32,645 bases of DNA from assembly GCA_018715745.1 (NCBI GenBank), contig DVLA01000053.1, forward strand, positions 1 to 32,645, in the 5' to 3' direction. Each line of letters opens with the position of its first letter. The first letter of the stretch is position 1. Both the position numbers and the translations under genes were made by a program. This document shows, one piece after another, positions 8,590-16,023 of this stretch. The notes under the pieces were generated by a model that saw only the letters and a program-made list of their open reading frames with translations, was not told where the DNA came from and ran no database searches. This DNA is from Candidatus Coprenecus stercoripullorum. GTDB lineage: Bacteria; Bacteroidota; Bacteroidia; Bacteroidales; UBA932.

Positions 8590-9672
8590 CTATTCCGCAG
8601 CCTTGAGACGCTCGGCGTTTTCGGCTATCTGCAACTGGTCTATGACTTCCTGTATATCCCCGTCCATAAAGACAGGAAGATTATACATGGTATAATTTAT
8701 ACGGTGGTCCGTAACGCGGGACTGCGGATAATTGTATGTACGGATCTTGGCCGAACGGTCCCCGGTAGACACCATGGTCTTGCGCTTCTTGGAAATCTCA
8801 TTGAGATACTTTTCGTACTCCATATTGTATATCCTCGTACGCAACTCGGCCAATGCCTTGTCAAAGTTCTTAAGCTGCGACTTCTCGTCCTGGCACTGTA
8901 CCACGATACCCGTAGGTATGTGCGTAAGGCGTATGGCGGAATAAGTGGTATTCACCGATTGCCCGCCTGGACCCGAAGAGCAGAATGTATCCTTGCGGAT
9001 ATCGTTCATATTGATCTCCACATCGAATTCGTCCGCCTCGGGAAGGACCACGACAGAGGCAGCGGAAGTATGCACCCTGCCCTGTGTTTCAGTCTGAGGC
9101 ACGCGCTGAACGCGGTGTACCCCGCTCTCATATTTGAGAGTACCGTATACGCCCTGCCCGGACACTTTGAATATTATCTCCTTGTATCCTCCTACAGCCC
9201 CTTCTGACTGGCTGTTGATCTCCAGCTTCCACCCTTTCCGCTCACAGTATTTGGCGTACATGCGGAAAAGATCGCCTGCAAATATGGCCGCTTCGTCCCC
9301 GCCTGTGCCGCCGCGGATCTCTACCATGGCATTCTTCCCGTCCTGCGGGTCCTTGGGGATAAGTAGCAGTTTGATTTCCTCCTCCATGGCCGGCAGCTTT
9401 TCCTCTATCGAAGCCACCTCCTCCTTCGCCAGTTCGCGCAGGTCCTCGTCCTTCTCCTTAGAGAGAATCTCTTTCGCACCTGCAAGGTCGGATACCATCT
9501 TAGTATATTTATCCCCCGCCGCCACAATAGGTTCCAGTTCCTTATATTCCTTATTAAGCTGAATGTATTTCTTCATATCCGACATCACGTCCGAATCGGA
9601 CAACTGGCCGGAAAGCGACTCGTATTTTTCTTTCAGGGCCTGTAGCTTCTCTACTAAAGAATATTCGCTCAT
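8590..9672 (-). CDS. prfA: Peptide chain release factor 1
   Basis: 360 aa, typical RF1 length. It recognises UAA/UAG in the ribosomal A site and triggers peptidyl-tRNA hydrolysis. The codon-reading tripeptide of RF1 (P-x-T) is PQT at 192-194 in RVPQTETQGR, separating it from RF2 (SPF). The catalytic GGQ is at 236-238 in SSGPGGQSVN; its Gln is the target of PrmC methylation in the family. The N-terminal coiled helical domain (1-100) is present. Its own -7 box lies 22 bases upstream of the start at 9672. Monocistronic in this window. Confidence 0.97.
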   Translation of the reverse strand: MSEYSLVEKLQALKEKYESLSGQLSDSDVMSDMKKYIQLNKEYKELEPIVAAGDKYTKMVSDLAGAKEILSKEKDEDLRELAKEEVASIEEKLPAMEEEIKLLLIPKDPQDGKNAMVEIRGGTGGDEAAIFAGDLFRMYAKYCERKGWKLEINSQSEGAVGGYKEIIFKVSGQGVYGTLKYESGVHRVQRVPQTETQGRVHTSAASVVVLPEADEFDVEINMNDIRKDTFCSSGPGGQSVNTTYSAIRLTHIPTGIVVQCQDEKSQLKNFDKALAELRTRIYNMEYEKYLNEISKKRKTMVSTGDRSAKIRTYNYPQSRVTDHRINYTMYNLPVFMDGDIQEVIDQLQIAENAERLKAAE

Positions 9673-9693
9673 AATGATTTACAAATTGACGTG

Positions 9694-9701
9694 CAAAGAT
9701 A
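9694..9701 (-). promoter_or_regulatory. Bacteroidota -7 box (TATCTTTG) for prfA
   Basis: The minus strand reads TATCTTTG, matching TAnnTTTG, 21 bases upstream of the prfA ATG and downstream of the hydrogenase terminator. This makes prfA an independent transcript. The -33 element is not clear. Confidence 0.55.
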
Positions 9702-9751
9702 ATACGCCCGCGGCAATATTCCTAACGGGCACAAGACCGTGGATTATACAT

Positions 9752-9792
9752 GAAAAGGAGCGGCGACGGCCGGAAAGGCCCGTCTGCCGCTC
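9752..9792 (-). terminator. Intrinsic terminator of the hydrogenase operon
   Basis: On the minus strand a long GC-rich hairpin has outer arms GAGCGGC (9792-9786) and GCCGCTC (9764-9758) with further inner pairing GACGG/CCGTC. It is followed by CTTTTC. It lies about 65 bases past the hydC stop and before the prfA promoter, the right place to end the operon. The 9808-9838 stretch between it and hydC is also GC-rich, with GGATACG repeated twice. Confidence 0.7.
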
Positions 9793-9858
9793 TCTGCATC
9801 CATATCAGCCGGATACGCCGGGGCCGGGATACGGCCGGTTCTCCGGGGAAAATACGTG

Positions 9859-10335
9859 TCAGTCGTACTGCGCCAGAATGCCGCTTACCATTGACGAATC
9901 CAGACGGCCGTACACCTTGTCATCGATAAGCATGACAGGGGCCAGCCCGCAGGCACCCACACAGCGCAGGCACTCGAGCGAAAAGCGTCCGTCCTCGGTC
10001 ACGTCCCCTACTTCTATCTTAAGCTGCTTCTTCAACTCTTCGAGAATAGCCTCGGCCCCGCGGACATAGCATGCCGTACCGAGACAAACGGAGATGGAAT
10101 GCTTGCCCTTGGGCTTCATCGTAAAGAAAGAATAGAAAGTGACAACCCCGTACACCTTGGAAACAGGGATGGACAGACATCTGGCTATCTCGCGCTGGAC
10201 TTCCTCAGACAGATATCCGAAATATCCCTGGCACTTGTGGAGTACATTAATGAGTTCGCCGGCATCGTTACCGAACTCGCCGCATATCTCGGCGATCTTG
10301 TCTTTCTGACATTTATTCAATTGTATATCATTCAT
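9859..10335 (-). CDS. hydC: NuoE-like [2Fe-2S] subunit of bifurcating hydrogenase (HydC)
   Basis: 158 aa, thioredoxin-fold [2Fe-2S] protein of the NuoE/HydC family. An N-terminal helical bundle (1-70, with VYGVVTFYSFF) is followed by the cluster ligands Cys84 and Cys89 (CLGTAC) and Cys125 and Cys129 (CLRCVGAC). In trimeric [FeFe] hydrogenases this subunit sits on HydB and takes part in the flavin-linked electron path between NADH, ferredoxin and the H-cluster. It is last in the run, 12 bases after hydA, and just before the terminator. Cytoplasmic, no signal peptide. Confidence 0.93.
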   Translation of the reverse strand: MNDIQLNKCQKDKIAEICGEFGNDAGELINVLHKCQGYFGYLSEEVQREIARCLSIPVSKVYGVVTFYSFFTMKPKGKHSISVCLGTACYVRGAEAILEELKKQLKIEVGDVTEDGRFSLECLRCVGACGLAPVMLIDDKVYGRLDSSMVSGILAQYD

Positions 10336-10347
10336 GATTTTCCGGTT

Positions 10348-12108
10348 TTAATCGTGTTTGTCAAAATAGCATGTATGGAGCAAATGATGGGCCTTCTCGC
10401 TCATCGGATGACCGAGGAACTCCTCATACAGTTTGATAATATACGGATTTTCATGAGACTTACGGATCTTCTTCCCCGAATCTTCACGGTATATGGCCTC
10501 CATTCTCGCCTGGATAACCGAACCGTCCCCATGATGGAAAGGCTGGCCGGCGCCTCCGATACAACCGCCGGGGCAGGCCATTATCTCTATCGCATGGAAA
10601 TTATACATGCCGGCGCGGATTCCGTCCAGAAGCTTGCGGGCATTCCCCAATGTATGGGCTATGCCGATATTTATCTTCGTTCCGTTGAAATCTATAGTCG
10701 CATGCCTTATGCCTTCAAGGCCCCTGAGTTCCTTGAAGTCCACCTTGTCCAGCTTCTTTCCGGTGAAAATCTCGTAAGCCGTCCTCACTGCGGCCTCTAT
10801 GACGCCGCCGGTAGCCCCGAATATGACGGCCGCACCGGTGGATTCTCCGAGAGGGGCATCGAAATCCTCGTCAGGAAGGGAGTTGAAATCGATGTTCGCC
10901 TCCTTGATGAGGGATGCCAGTTCCCTTGTAGAGATGGAATAGTCCACATCCGGATTCCCGTCTACCAGGAACTCCTCTCTCTGGCATTCGTATTTCTTTG
11001 CAAGACAAGGCATCACCGATACCACAACGAGATCCTTGCGGTCGATGCCCATCTTGTCGGCGAAATAAGTCTTGGCTATGGCCCCGAACATCTGCTGCGG
11101 GGACTTTGCCGAAGAGGGTACATCGAGCATGTCGGGATAATTATGCTCTATGAAATTGACCCATGCAGGGCAGCATGATGTAAGGATAGGAAGCTTCACG
11201 TCCTTGTCGCCTCCGAGGAAACGGCCGAGACGGTCGAGCAGCTCCGTACCTTCCTCCATGATGGTAAGGTCGGCCGCGAAATCTGTATCGAAAACCTTGT
11301 CGAATCCCAGGCGCCTCAGGGCGGAAACCATCTTTCCGGTCACGAGAGTGCCCGGAGCCATTCCGAATTCCTCGCCGAGAGCGGCACGGACGGCCGGGGC
11401 CGTCTGGACTATTACCTTCTTGGAAGGATCCATAAGCGCCGATATAATCTTAGGCGTATGGTCGACTTCTGTAAGGGCCCCTGTAGGGCATACCGCCACG
11501 CACTGTCCGCAGAACGTACAGTTGCTGTCGACGAGCCTCTGTTCGAATGCAGGGGCCACAACGGCGTTGAACCCCCTGTTGATTGCGCTCAACGCGCCGA
11601 CTGTCTGCACTTCGTTGCACATGGTCTCGCAACGGCGGCACATCACGCACTTGTCCATGTCCCTTTTCAATGAAGGGGACGAGTCTTTCTTATATGTAGA
11701 TACGGCTGCATTCTCCACGGAATGTATCTCCCTTATCCCGAGACGTGCGGCCAGGGACTGGAGTTCGCACCTGCCGTTCTTGGAACATACAAGGCAGTCC
11801 TTGGGATGGTCTGAAAGTATCAGTTCCAGGACGGTCCTGCGGGCATTGATGACCCTCATCGTATGCGTATGCACCACCATTCCGGGAGTACATACCGTAG
11901 AGCACGAAGGCGCAAGGTTGCGGCGGCCTTCGACCTCTACGACGCAGATGCGGCATCCGCCGGGACGGTTTTCCACTCCGAGGTTTTCGAGGTTCATATA
12001 GCAGAGAGCCGGTATGTCTATACCTATTCTCTTGGCGGCCTGGAATATGGTAACGCCTTTCTCGACCTCTATTTCGTTATTGTCTATTGTCAGTTTTATC
12101 TTATCCAT
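10348..12108 (-). CDS. hydA: [FeFe] hydrogenase catalytic subunit HydA
   Basis: 586 aa. Domains: plant-type [2Fe-2S] ferredoxin (Cys36, 52, 55, 69); a His-ligated [4Fe-4S] site (His101, Cys105, Cys108, Cys114); two [4Fe-4S] clusters (CVMCRRCETMC at 154-164 and CTFCGQCVAVC at 197-207); and the H-cluster domain with all three signatures: TSCCPAW (Cys312 proton shuttle, Cys313 ligand), MPCLAKKYE (Cys368) and ACPGGCIGGAGQP (Cys512, Cys516). The active site therefore looks intact and should make or oxidise H2. Flanking hydB and hydC assign it to the trimeric NADH plus ferredoxin-dependent bifurcating type. No maturases HydE, HydF or HydG lie in this window. Confidence 0.97.
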   Translation of the reverse strand: MDKIKLTIDNNEIEVEKGVTIFQAAKRIGIDIPALCYMNLENLGVENRPGGCRICVVEVEGRRNLAPSCSTVCTPGMVVHTHTMRVINARRTVLELILSDHPKDCLVCSKNGRCELQSLAARLGIREIHSVENAAVSTYKKDSSPSLKRDMDKCVMCRRCETMCNEVQTVGALSAINRGFNAVVAPAFEQRLVDSNCTFCGQCVAVCPTGALTEVDHTPKIISALMDPSKKVIVQTAPAVRAALGEEFGMAPGTLVTGKMVSALRRLGFDKVFDTDFAADLTIMEEGTELLDRLGRFLGGDKDVKLPILTSCCPAWVNFIEHNYPDMLDVPSSAKSPQQMFGAIAKTYFADKMGIDRKDLVVVSVMPCLAKKYECQREEFLVDGNPDVDYSISTRELASLIKEANIDFNSLPDEDFDAPLGESTGAAVIFGATGGVIEAAVRTAYEIFTGKKLDKVDFKELRGLEGIRHATIDFNGTKINIGIAHTLGNARKLLDGIRAGMYNFHAIEIMACPGGCIGGAGQPFHHGDGSVIQARMEAIYREDSGKKIRKSHENPYIIKLYEEFLGHPMSEKAHHLLHTCYFDKHD

Positions 12109-12121
12109 AGCTTTCTTCCGG

Positions 12122-13912
12122 TTATTGAACGTTTATTGCGTTGAATTTGCACTTGTCATAGCATGCTCCGCAACGGATACACTTCCCGGTATCTATCACG
12201 TGCGCCTGACGTACTTCTCCCTGTATTGCGCCTGCCGGACATACGCGGGCGCAGGCCGTACAGCCTTTGCACTTGTCGGGATCGATCACATACACCCTCA
12301 TGGCCTTGCACCTGTGGGCAGGACACTTCTTGTCCACAATGTGGGCCACATATTCATCGTAGAAATTATCTATGGTAGAAAGCACAGGATTGGGAGATGT
12401 CTGGCCAAGGCCGCAAAGGGCGGTATCCTTGATGACCTTGCTCAGATTTCTCAGATATTCCAGATCTTCCATCGTACCTTTCCCCTGGGTTATCTTGTCA
12501 AGGATTTCTTCAAGACGCTTGTTGCCGATACGGCAGGGGGCGCATTTGCCGCAGGACTCGTCGACGGTAAACTGGAGATAGAACTTGGCTACCGACACCA
12601 TGCAGTCGTCCTCGTCCATCACAATCATACCTCCGGAGCCCATCATCGAGCCGGCAGCCGTAAGGTTGTCATAGTCGATAGGGGTATCCAGATGCTTCTT
12701 GGTAAGGCAGCCTCCCGAAGGCCCGCCTGTCTGCACGGCCTTGAATTCCTTGCCGTTCTTGATTCCGCCGCCGATGTCGTAAATCACCTCGCGCAGCGTA
12801 GTCCCCATGGGCACCTCTATAAGGCCCACATTGTTGATCTTGCCTGCAAGGGCAAAGACCTTGGTCCCCTTTGACTTCTCTGTCCCGATAGAAGCGAACC
12901 ACTCGGGTCCCTTAAGGAATATTACCGGGATATTGGCAAAAGTCTCCACATTGTTGACATTGGTCGGTTTGCCGAGATAGCCGCTTTCGGCCGGGAACGG
13001 TGGTTTGACCGTAGGTTCCCCCCTCTTGCCTTCCATGGAATGGATAAGGGCGGTCTCCTCGCCGCAGACGAACGCTCCGGCACCATACCTTATGTCGATA
13101 TCGAAATCGAAACCCGAACCGAGAATATCCTGCCCGAGCAGTCCGTAATTCCTGGCCTGCTGCATGGCAATCTGAAGCCTCTTCACTGCAAGCGGATATT
13201 CGGCGCGGATGTATACAAGGCCCTTGGTCGCCCCTATGCAATACCCGCAAATGGCCATCGCCTCTATTACGGAGTTGGGGTCGCTCTCAAGGATGGAACG
13301 GTCCATAAAAGCACCCGGGTCGCCCTCGTCAGCATTGCAGACCACATACTTCTGGTCTCCCCTGCTCTTGGACGCTATCTCCCATTTGAGGCCGGTAGGG
13401 AATCCTCCGCCCCCGCGTCCGCGAAGCCCGGACTTCTTTACGGTCTCTATAGCTTCCTGCGGCGTACCCTGCAGCACTTTCGCCAGAGCCTCGTAGCCGT
13501 CCCTGGCTATATATTCGTCGATATTCTCCGGGTTGATAAATCCGCAGTTACGCAATGCTATACGCAACTGTTTCTGATAAAAGCCCATGTGCTTGGAATC
13601 GCTGATATGGGTCTTCGTATCCGGATCCTCGTACAGAAGCCTGGTCACCTTGCGTCCCTTGACCACATGTTCCCTGACTATCTCTTCTGCATCCTCGGGT
13701 TTGACACTCGTATAAAATGTGTTGTCTGGAATGACTTTAACTATGGGGCCCTTCTCGCAGAAACCGAAACACCCCGTCACTACGACCTGGGCATCGTTTT
13801 CCATTCCTGCCTTACGGATTTCCTCCCTAAGCCTTTCCACAATCTCAACGCTCTGCGAAGCCCGGCAGCCGGTACCTCCGCAGCACAGCAAACTCATCTT
13901 GTAATTCGGCAT
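12122..13912 (-). CDS. hydB: NuoF-like flavoprotein subunit of bifurcating hydrogenase (HydB)
   Basis: 596 aa. An N-terminal thioredoxin-like [2Fe-2S] domain (Cys10/11, Cys16, Cys48, Cys52) is followed by the NuoF core: the FMN/NADH site GLRGRGGGGFPTGLKWE (162-178), GDPGAFMDRSILESDP (197-212), and a [4Fe-4S] site SCGKCAPC (454, 457, 460) plus Cys500. A C-terminal 2x[4Fe-4S] ferredoxin domain has CKGCTACARVC (548-558) and CIRCGACYDKC (578-588). This is the full HydB layout; the flavin is the bifurcation site that couples NADH and ferredoxin in the family. It lies between the thioredoxin-fold ferredoxin gene and hydA with gaps under 15 bases. Confidence 0.95.
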   Translation of the reverse strand: MPNYKMSLLCCGGTGCRASQSVEIVERLREEIRKAGMENDAQVVVTGCFGFCEKGPIVKVIPDNTFYTSVKPEDAEEIVREHVVKGRKVTRLLYEDPDTKTHISDSKHMGFYQKQLRIALRNCGFINPENIDEYIARDGYEALAKVLQGTPQEAIETVKKSGLRGRGGGGFPTGLKWEIASKSRGDQKYVVCNADEGDPGAFMDRSILESDPNSVIEAMAICGYCIGATKGLVYIRAEYPLAVKRLQIAMQQARNYGLLGQDILGSGFDFDIDIRYGAGAFVCGEETALIHSMEGKRGEPTVKPPFPAESGYLGKPTNVNNVETFANIPVIFLKGPEWFASIGTEKSKGTKVFALAGKINNVGLIEVPMGTTLREVIYDIGGGIKNGKEFKAVQTGGPSGGCLTKKHLDTPIDYDNLTAAGSMMGSGGMIVMDEDDCMVSVAKFYLQFTVDESCGKCAPCRIGNKRLEEILDKITQGKGTMEDLEYLRNLSKVIKDTALCGLGQTSPNPVLSTIDNFYDEYVAHIVDKKCPAHRCKAMRVYVIDPDKCKGCTACARVCPAGAIQGEVRQAHVIDTGKCIRCGACYDKCKFNAINVQ

Positions 13913-13918
13913 GGCGGA

Positions 13919-14320
13919 CTATTTTTTATCTGAAATTGTTTGATAATTCACGGGGATGACACCGTCCACCAGCTCTCCGTGGAGTACATATTTATCTATG
14001 ATCTCCATCGCCTTGGCGGAATCCACGTGTCCGAATACGACCGGTTCCTCTCCCGGGCGCCTGACCTCGATGGTAGGTTCGGCATAGCAATAGCCCATGC
14101 ATCCGCCCTGGGTTACGATTACCGGAATCCTGTCTTTTTCCACCCTGTCGACGATAGCGTTCATAACGACCCTCGCGCCCGCTGCGATACCGCAGGTGGC
14201 CATAGCTACGCGGATTTGTGTAAATTTCTCGGGATTGTTGCTCTTCTCCCTGATATCCATCTCATTCTCGAGCCTGGCTTTCATTCGACGTAATTCGTCA
14301 AGAGATTTGATTTTACTCAT
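13919..14320 (-). CDS. Thioredoxin-fold ferredoxin-like protein of the hydrogenase operon
   Basis: 133 aa, first gene after the internal promoter. It belongs to the (2Fe-2S) thioredoxin-like ferredoxin proteins that commonly accompany HydABC. The N-terminal 35 residues are charged and helical (DELRRMKARLENEMDIREK). The core has TCGIAAGA with Cys43 and QGGCMGYC with Cys74 and Cys78. Only three cysteines are present at cluster positions; the position that is Cys in NuoE-type proteins is Ala here. Either a fourth ligand comes from elsewhere or the cluster is lost. Likely an accessory electron carrier or assembly partner of HydB; exact role unknown. Confidence 0.85.
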   Translation of the reverse strand: MSKIKSLDELRRMKARLENEMDIREKSNNPEKFTQIRVAMATCGIAAGARVVMNAIVDRVEKDRIPVIVTQGGCMGYCYAEPTIEVRRPGEEPVVFGHVDSAKAMEIIDKYVLHGELVDGVIPVNYQTISDKK

Positions 14321-14379
14321 GAAAGGTTAAATATTGTTAGTGTTTGTCAAAAATTATATAAAAAATAAAGCCTTGGTGG

Positions 14380-14387
14380 CAAATATA
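14380..14387 (-). promoter_or_regulatory. Probable internal promoter (-7 TATATTTG) for the hydrogenase structural genes
   Basis: The minus strand reads TATATTTG (TAnnTTTG), starting just after the stop codon of the GHKL gene (14389) and 59 bases upstream of the next ATG (14320). The intervening leader is strongly AT-rich with a T-run after a weak GCC-ACCAA-GGC hairpin. It is the only real gap in a run otherwise joined by overlaps or spacers under 15 bases, so it probably allows separate expression of the structural genes. Confidence 0.5.
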
Positions 14388-14388
14388 G

Positions 14389-14931
14389 TCATTTTCTGAC
14401 TTCATTCATATTTTCGGCTATCATTTCCTCCAGATACCTCATCACGGTCGGATTCCCGATTTCCATATCCCCGAGCACCTCCTTAGCCTCCTTCGTACTG
14501 AAAACATACTCCGAGCCATTGTAGGAATACCGGTATTCGAAATCCACGTCGGGATTGGATGCCACTGTAAGCATCAGCACGTTGGGAACATTGCCGAGAG
14601 GCGGCCTGTCTATGTTGGAATGCTGGAAAACCGCCCTTACGACAGTTCCCTTTCCGGGTTCGGATGTCACTGAAAGCCCTCCGCCGCTCTGCTCGGCCGT
14701 CTGTTTGAAAAGCGGTATCCCCATGCCGACCTTGCGGGTAGTCCTCGAAGTGAAAAAAGGGTCCGCAAGCCTGGCAAGCTGAGAGGAATCCATTCCTCTG
14801 CCGTTATCAGAAATCTCGATTACCAGCCTGTCAGAAGGGATGTCCTCTTCCACCGACAGGCCTACCACGGTGGCCCCGGCGCTTATGGAGTTCTGGATTA
14901 TATCCAGTATATGCAATGCCAGATCGTTCAT
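14389..14931 (-). CDS. GHKL ATPase-domain protein of hydrogenase regulatory module
   Basis: 180 aa. The first 105 residues are a GHKL ATP-binding domain: N-box with Asn14 (IIQNSISAGA), G1 box DNGRGMD (42-48), G2 box VGMGIPL (68-74) and a late GKGT. There is no histidine-phosphorylation domain and no transmembrane segment, so it is not a standard sensor kinase. Residues 105-180 form a small C-terminal extension of unknown fold. Proteins of this type sit beside hydrogenase and Fe-S genes in Firmicutes, from memory. It is likely a soluble kinase or ATP-dependent switch acting with the neighbouring DRTGG and PHP proteins; the target is unknown. Confidence 0.8.
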   Translation of the reverse strand: MNDLALHILDIIQNSISAGATVVGLSVEEDIPSDRLVIEISDNGRGMDSSQLARLADPFFTSRTTRKVGMGIPLFKQTAEQSGGGLSVTSEPGKGTVVRAVFQHSNIDRPPLGNVPNVLMLTVASNPDVDFEYRYSYNGSEYVFSTKEAKEVLGDMEIGNPTVMRYLEEMIAENMNEVRK

Positions 14932-14939
14932 ACTCTAAT

Positions 14940-15695
14940 TCAATATAATGATACAAAACGGCCGTCTTCCCGACGCAGCGCCTTCTTTACTTCTGCAAAG
15001 GACCGGTGCGGAATATGGAAAAACGTCTCCGCCCTGCCGAAATCTTCGGGATAATGCGCATCCGAAGACCGCACGAAAGTAACATCCCGGGGGAAAAGCG
15101 GGCCGTAGCTTCCCATAAAGGCCTTGAAATCGCAACCGGCCGAAATCTCGAGTGCATCAAAACGCAGATCCGCCGGCAGGAAGCCCAATTGCGACAGAAG
15201 GGAGTTATGCCTTTTGTCGATATGGGCCGGAATAAATATTCCGCCTATGGAGTCCACAAAAGCCGACACTTCGCCTATCGTCCTGTCTATAGCCGATATA
15301 AGCAGCCATGGGGCCTCATATATGACTTCCTCGTTCATGTCCACCGCAAGCTGGTAACCGAAAACCTCCTCGTCGTTGGGAACATGCGGCAGGGCATCGT
15401 CGATAAACCTCTGGAGTCTGTCCAGCTCATCCTCTCCGTTCGCAAATACGATGCAGTGTACTTCCTCCCTTGTAGTAATCTCAGCCCCGCAAAGCACGAA
15501 AGGTTCCCCGTCCCCGACTATCCTTCTGATTTCACGGCCCTGAATCGTGGAATTATGATCGGTAATGCCGATTATGTCGAAACCTTTCCTCAGGGCGGAA
15601 TCCACAATAAAGGACGGTACCATACCTATGTCACCGCACGGGGAGAGGAAGGTATGATTGTGAAGATCGGCCCTGAAACGGTTCAGTTCAGCCAT
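14940..15695 (-). CDS. PHP-domain metal-dependent hydrolase
   Basis: 251 aa, a PHP fold related to TrpH-type phosphoesterases. Metal-site residues are all visible: H12-N-H14, D46-H47 in GITDHN, E72 in CGAEITTREEVH with H80, H158 in IPAHIDKR, and D212/H214 in SSDAHYPED. Members hydrolyse phosphate esters or nucleotides; the substrate is unknown here. It overlaps the upstream DRTGG gene by 8 bases and lies 8 bases before the GHKL gene, so all three are probably made together. A natural guess is that it reverses a phosphorylation made by a GHKL partner, but this is inference. Confidence 0.85.
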   Translation of the reverse strand: MAELNRFRADLHNHTFLSPCGDIGMVPSFIVDSALRKGFDIIGITDHNSTIQGREIRRIVGDGEPFVLCGAEITTREEVHCIVFANGEDELDRLQRFIDDALPHVPNDEEVFGYQLAVDMNEEVIYEAPWLLISAIDRTIGEVSAFVDSIGGIFIPAHIDKRHNSLLSQLGFLPADLRFDALEISAGCDFKAFMGSYGPLFPRDVTFVRSSDAHYPEDFGRAETFFHIPHRSFAEVKKALRREDGRFVSLY

Positions 15696-16023
15696 TTATA
15701 AGATTATAGATCTTGCCGGCCACCTCGAAGGTATAGTCCTGAGTCCCGAGAATGGGGATTCCCTCTTCTTCAGATACCTCGCAGGTATCCTTTTCCGGTT
15801 CGAACCCTTTGACAATCACTACGGCCGCAAGATCCTTGAGCGTAGCGATAGCCATGACGTTCTTATGCGTCTGGAGGGTAATCCACACCGAACCCTCCCT
15901 TGCAAAACCCATAACATCCGAAAGCAGGTCGGATACATAGCCGCCCGTCACTTCCCTGTCCAACGCATCGCCGCCCGAAAACACCTTCAGGCCGAGTTTG
16001 TCTGCAATTTCCCTTACTGTCAT
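15688..16023 (-). CDS. DRTGG-domain protein (second copy)
   Basis: 111 aa single DRTGG-type domain. The pattern is clear: VREIADKLGLKVFSGG, then VTGGYVSDLLSDVMGFA, WITLQTHKNVMAIATL, and a final LGTQDYTFEVAGKIY. In larger proteins (phosphotransacetylase, CBS-type pyrophosphatases) this domain sits beside ligand-binding modules. The start at 16023 overlaps the stop of the upstream Fe-S gene as ATGA; longer in-frame starts lie inside that gene and are unlikely. Probably a small ligand-binding or adaptor protein of the hydrogenase module. It is distantly similar to the first gene of the module (17802-18146). Confidence 0.85.
   Translation of the reverse strand: MTVREIADKLGLKVFSGGDALDREVTGGYVSDLLSDVMGFAREGSVWITLQTHKNVMAIATLKDLAAVVIVKGFEPEKDTCEVSEEEGIPILGTQDYTFEVAGKIYNLING

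Noticed and set aside
10099-11178. Long open frame (359 codons) on the plus strand across hydC and hydA
   Set aside because: It is the antisense shadow of two clear hydrogenase genes; its product shows no family features and it spans a real gene boundary.
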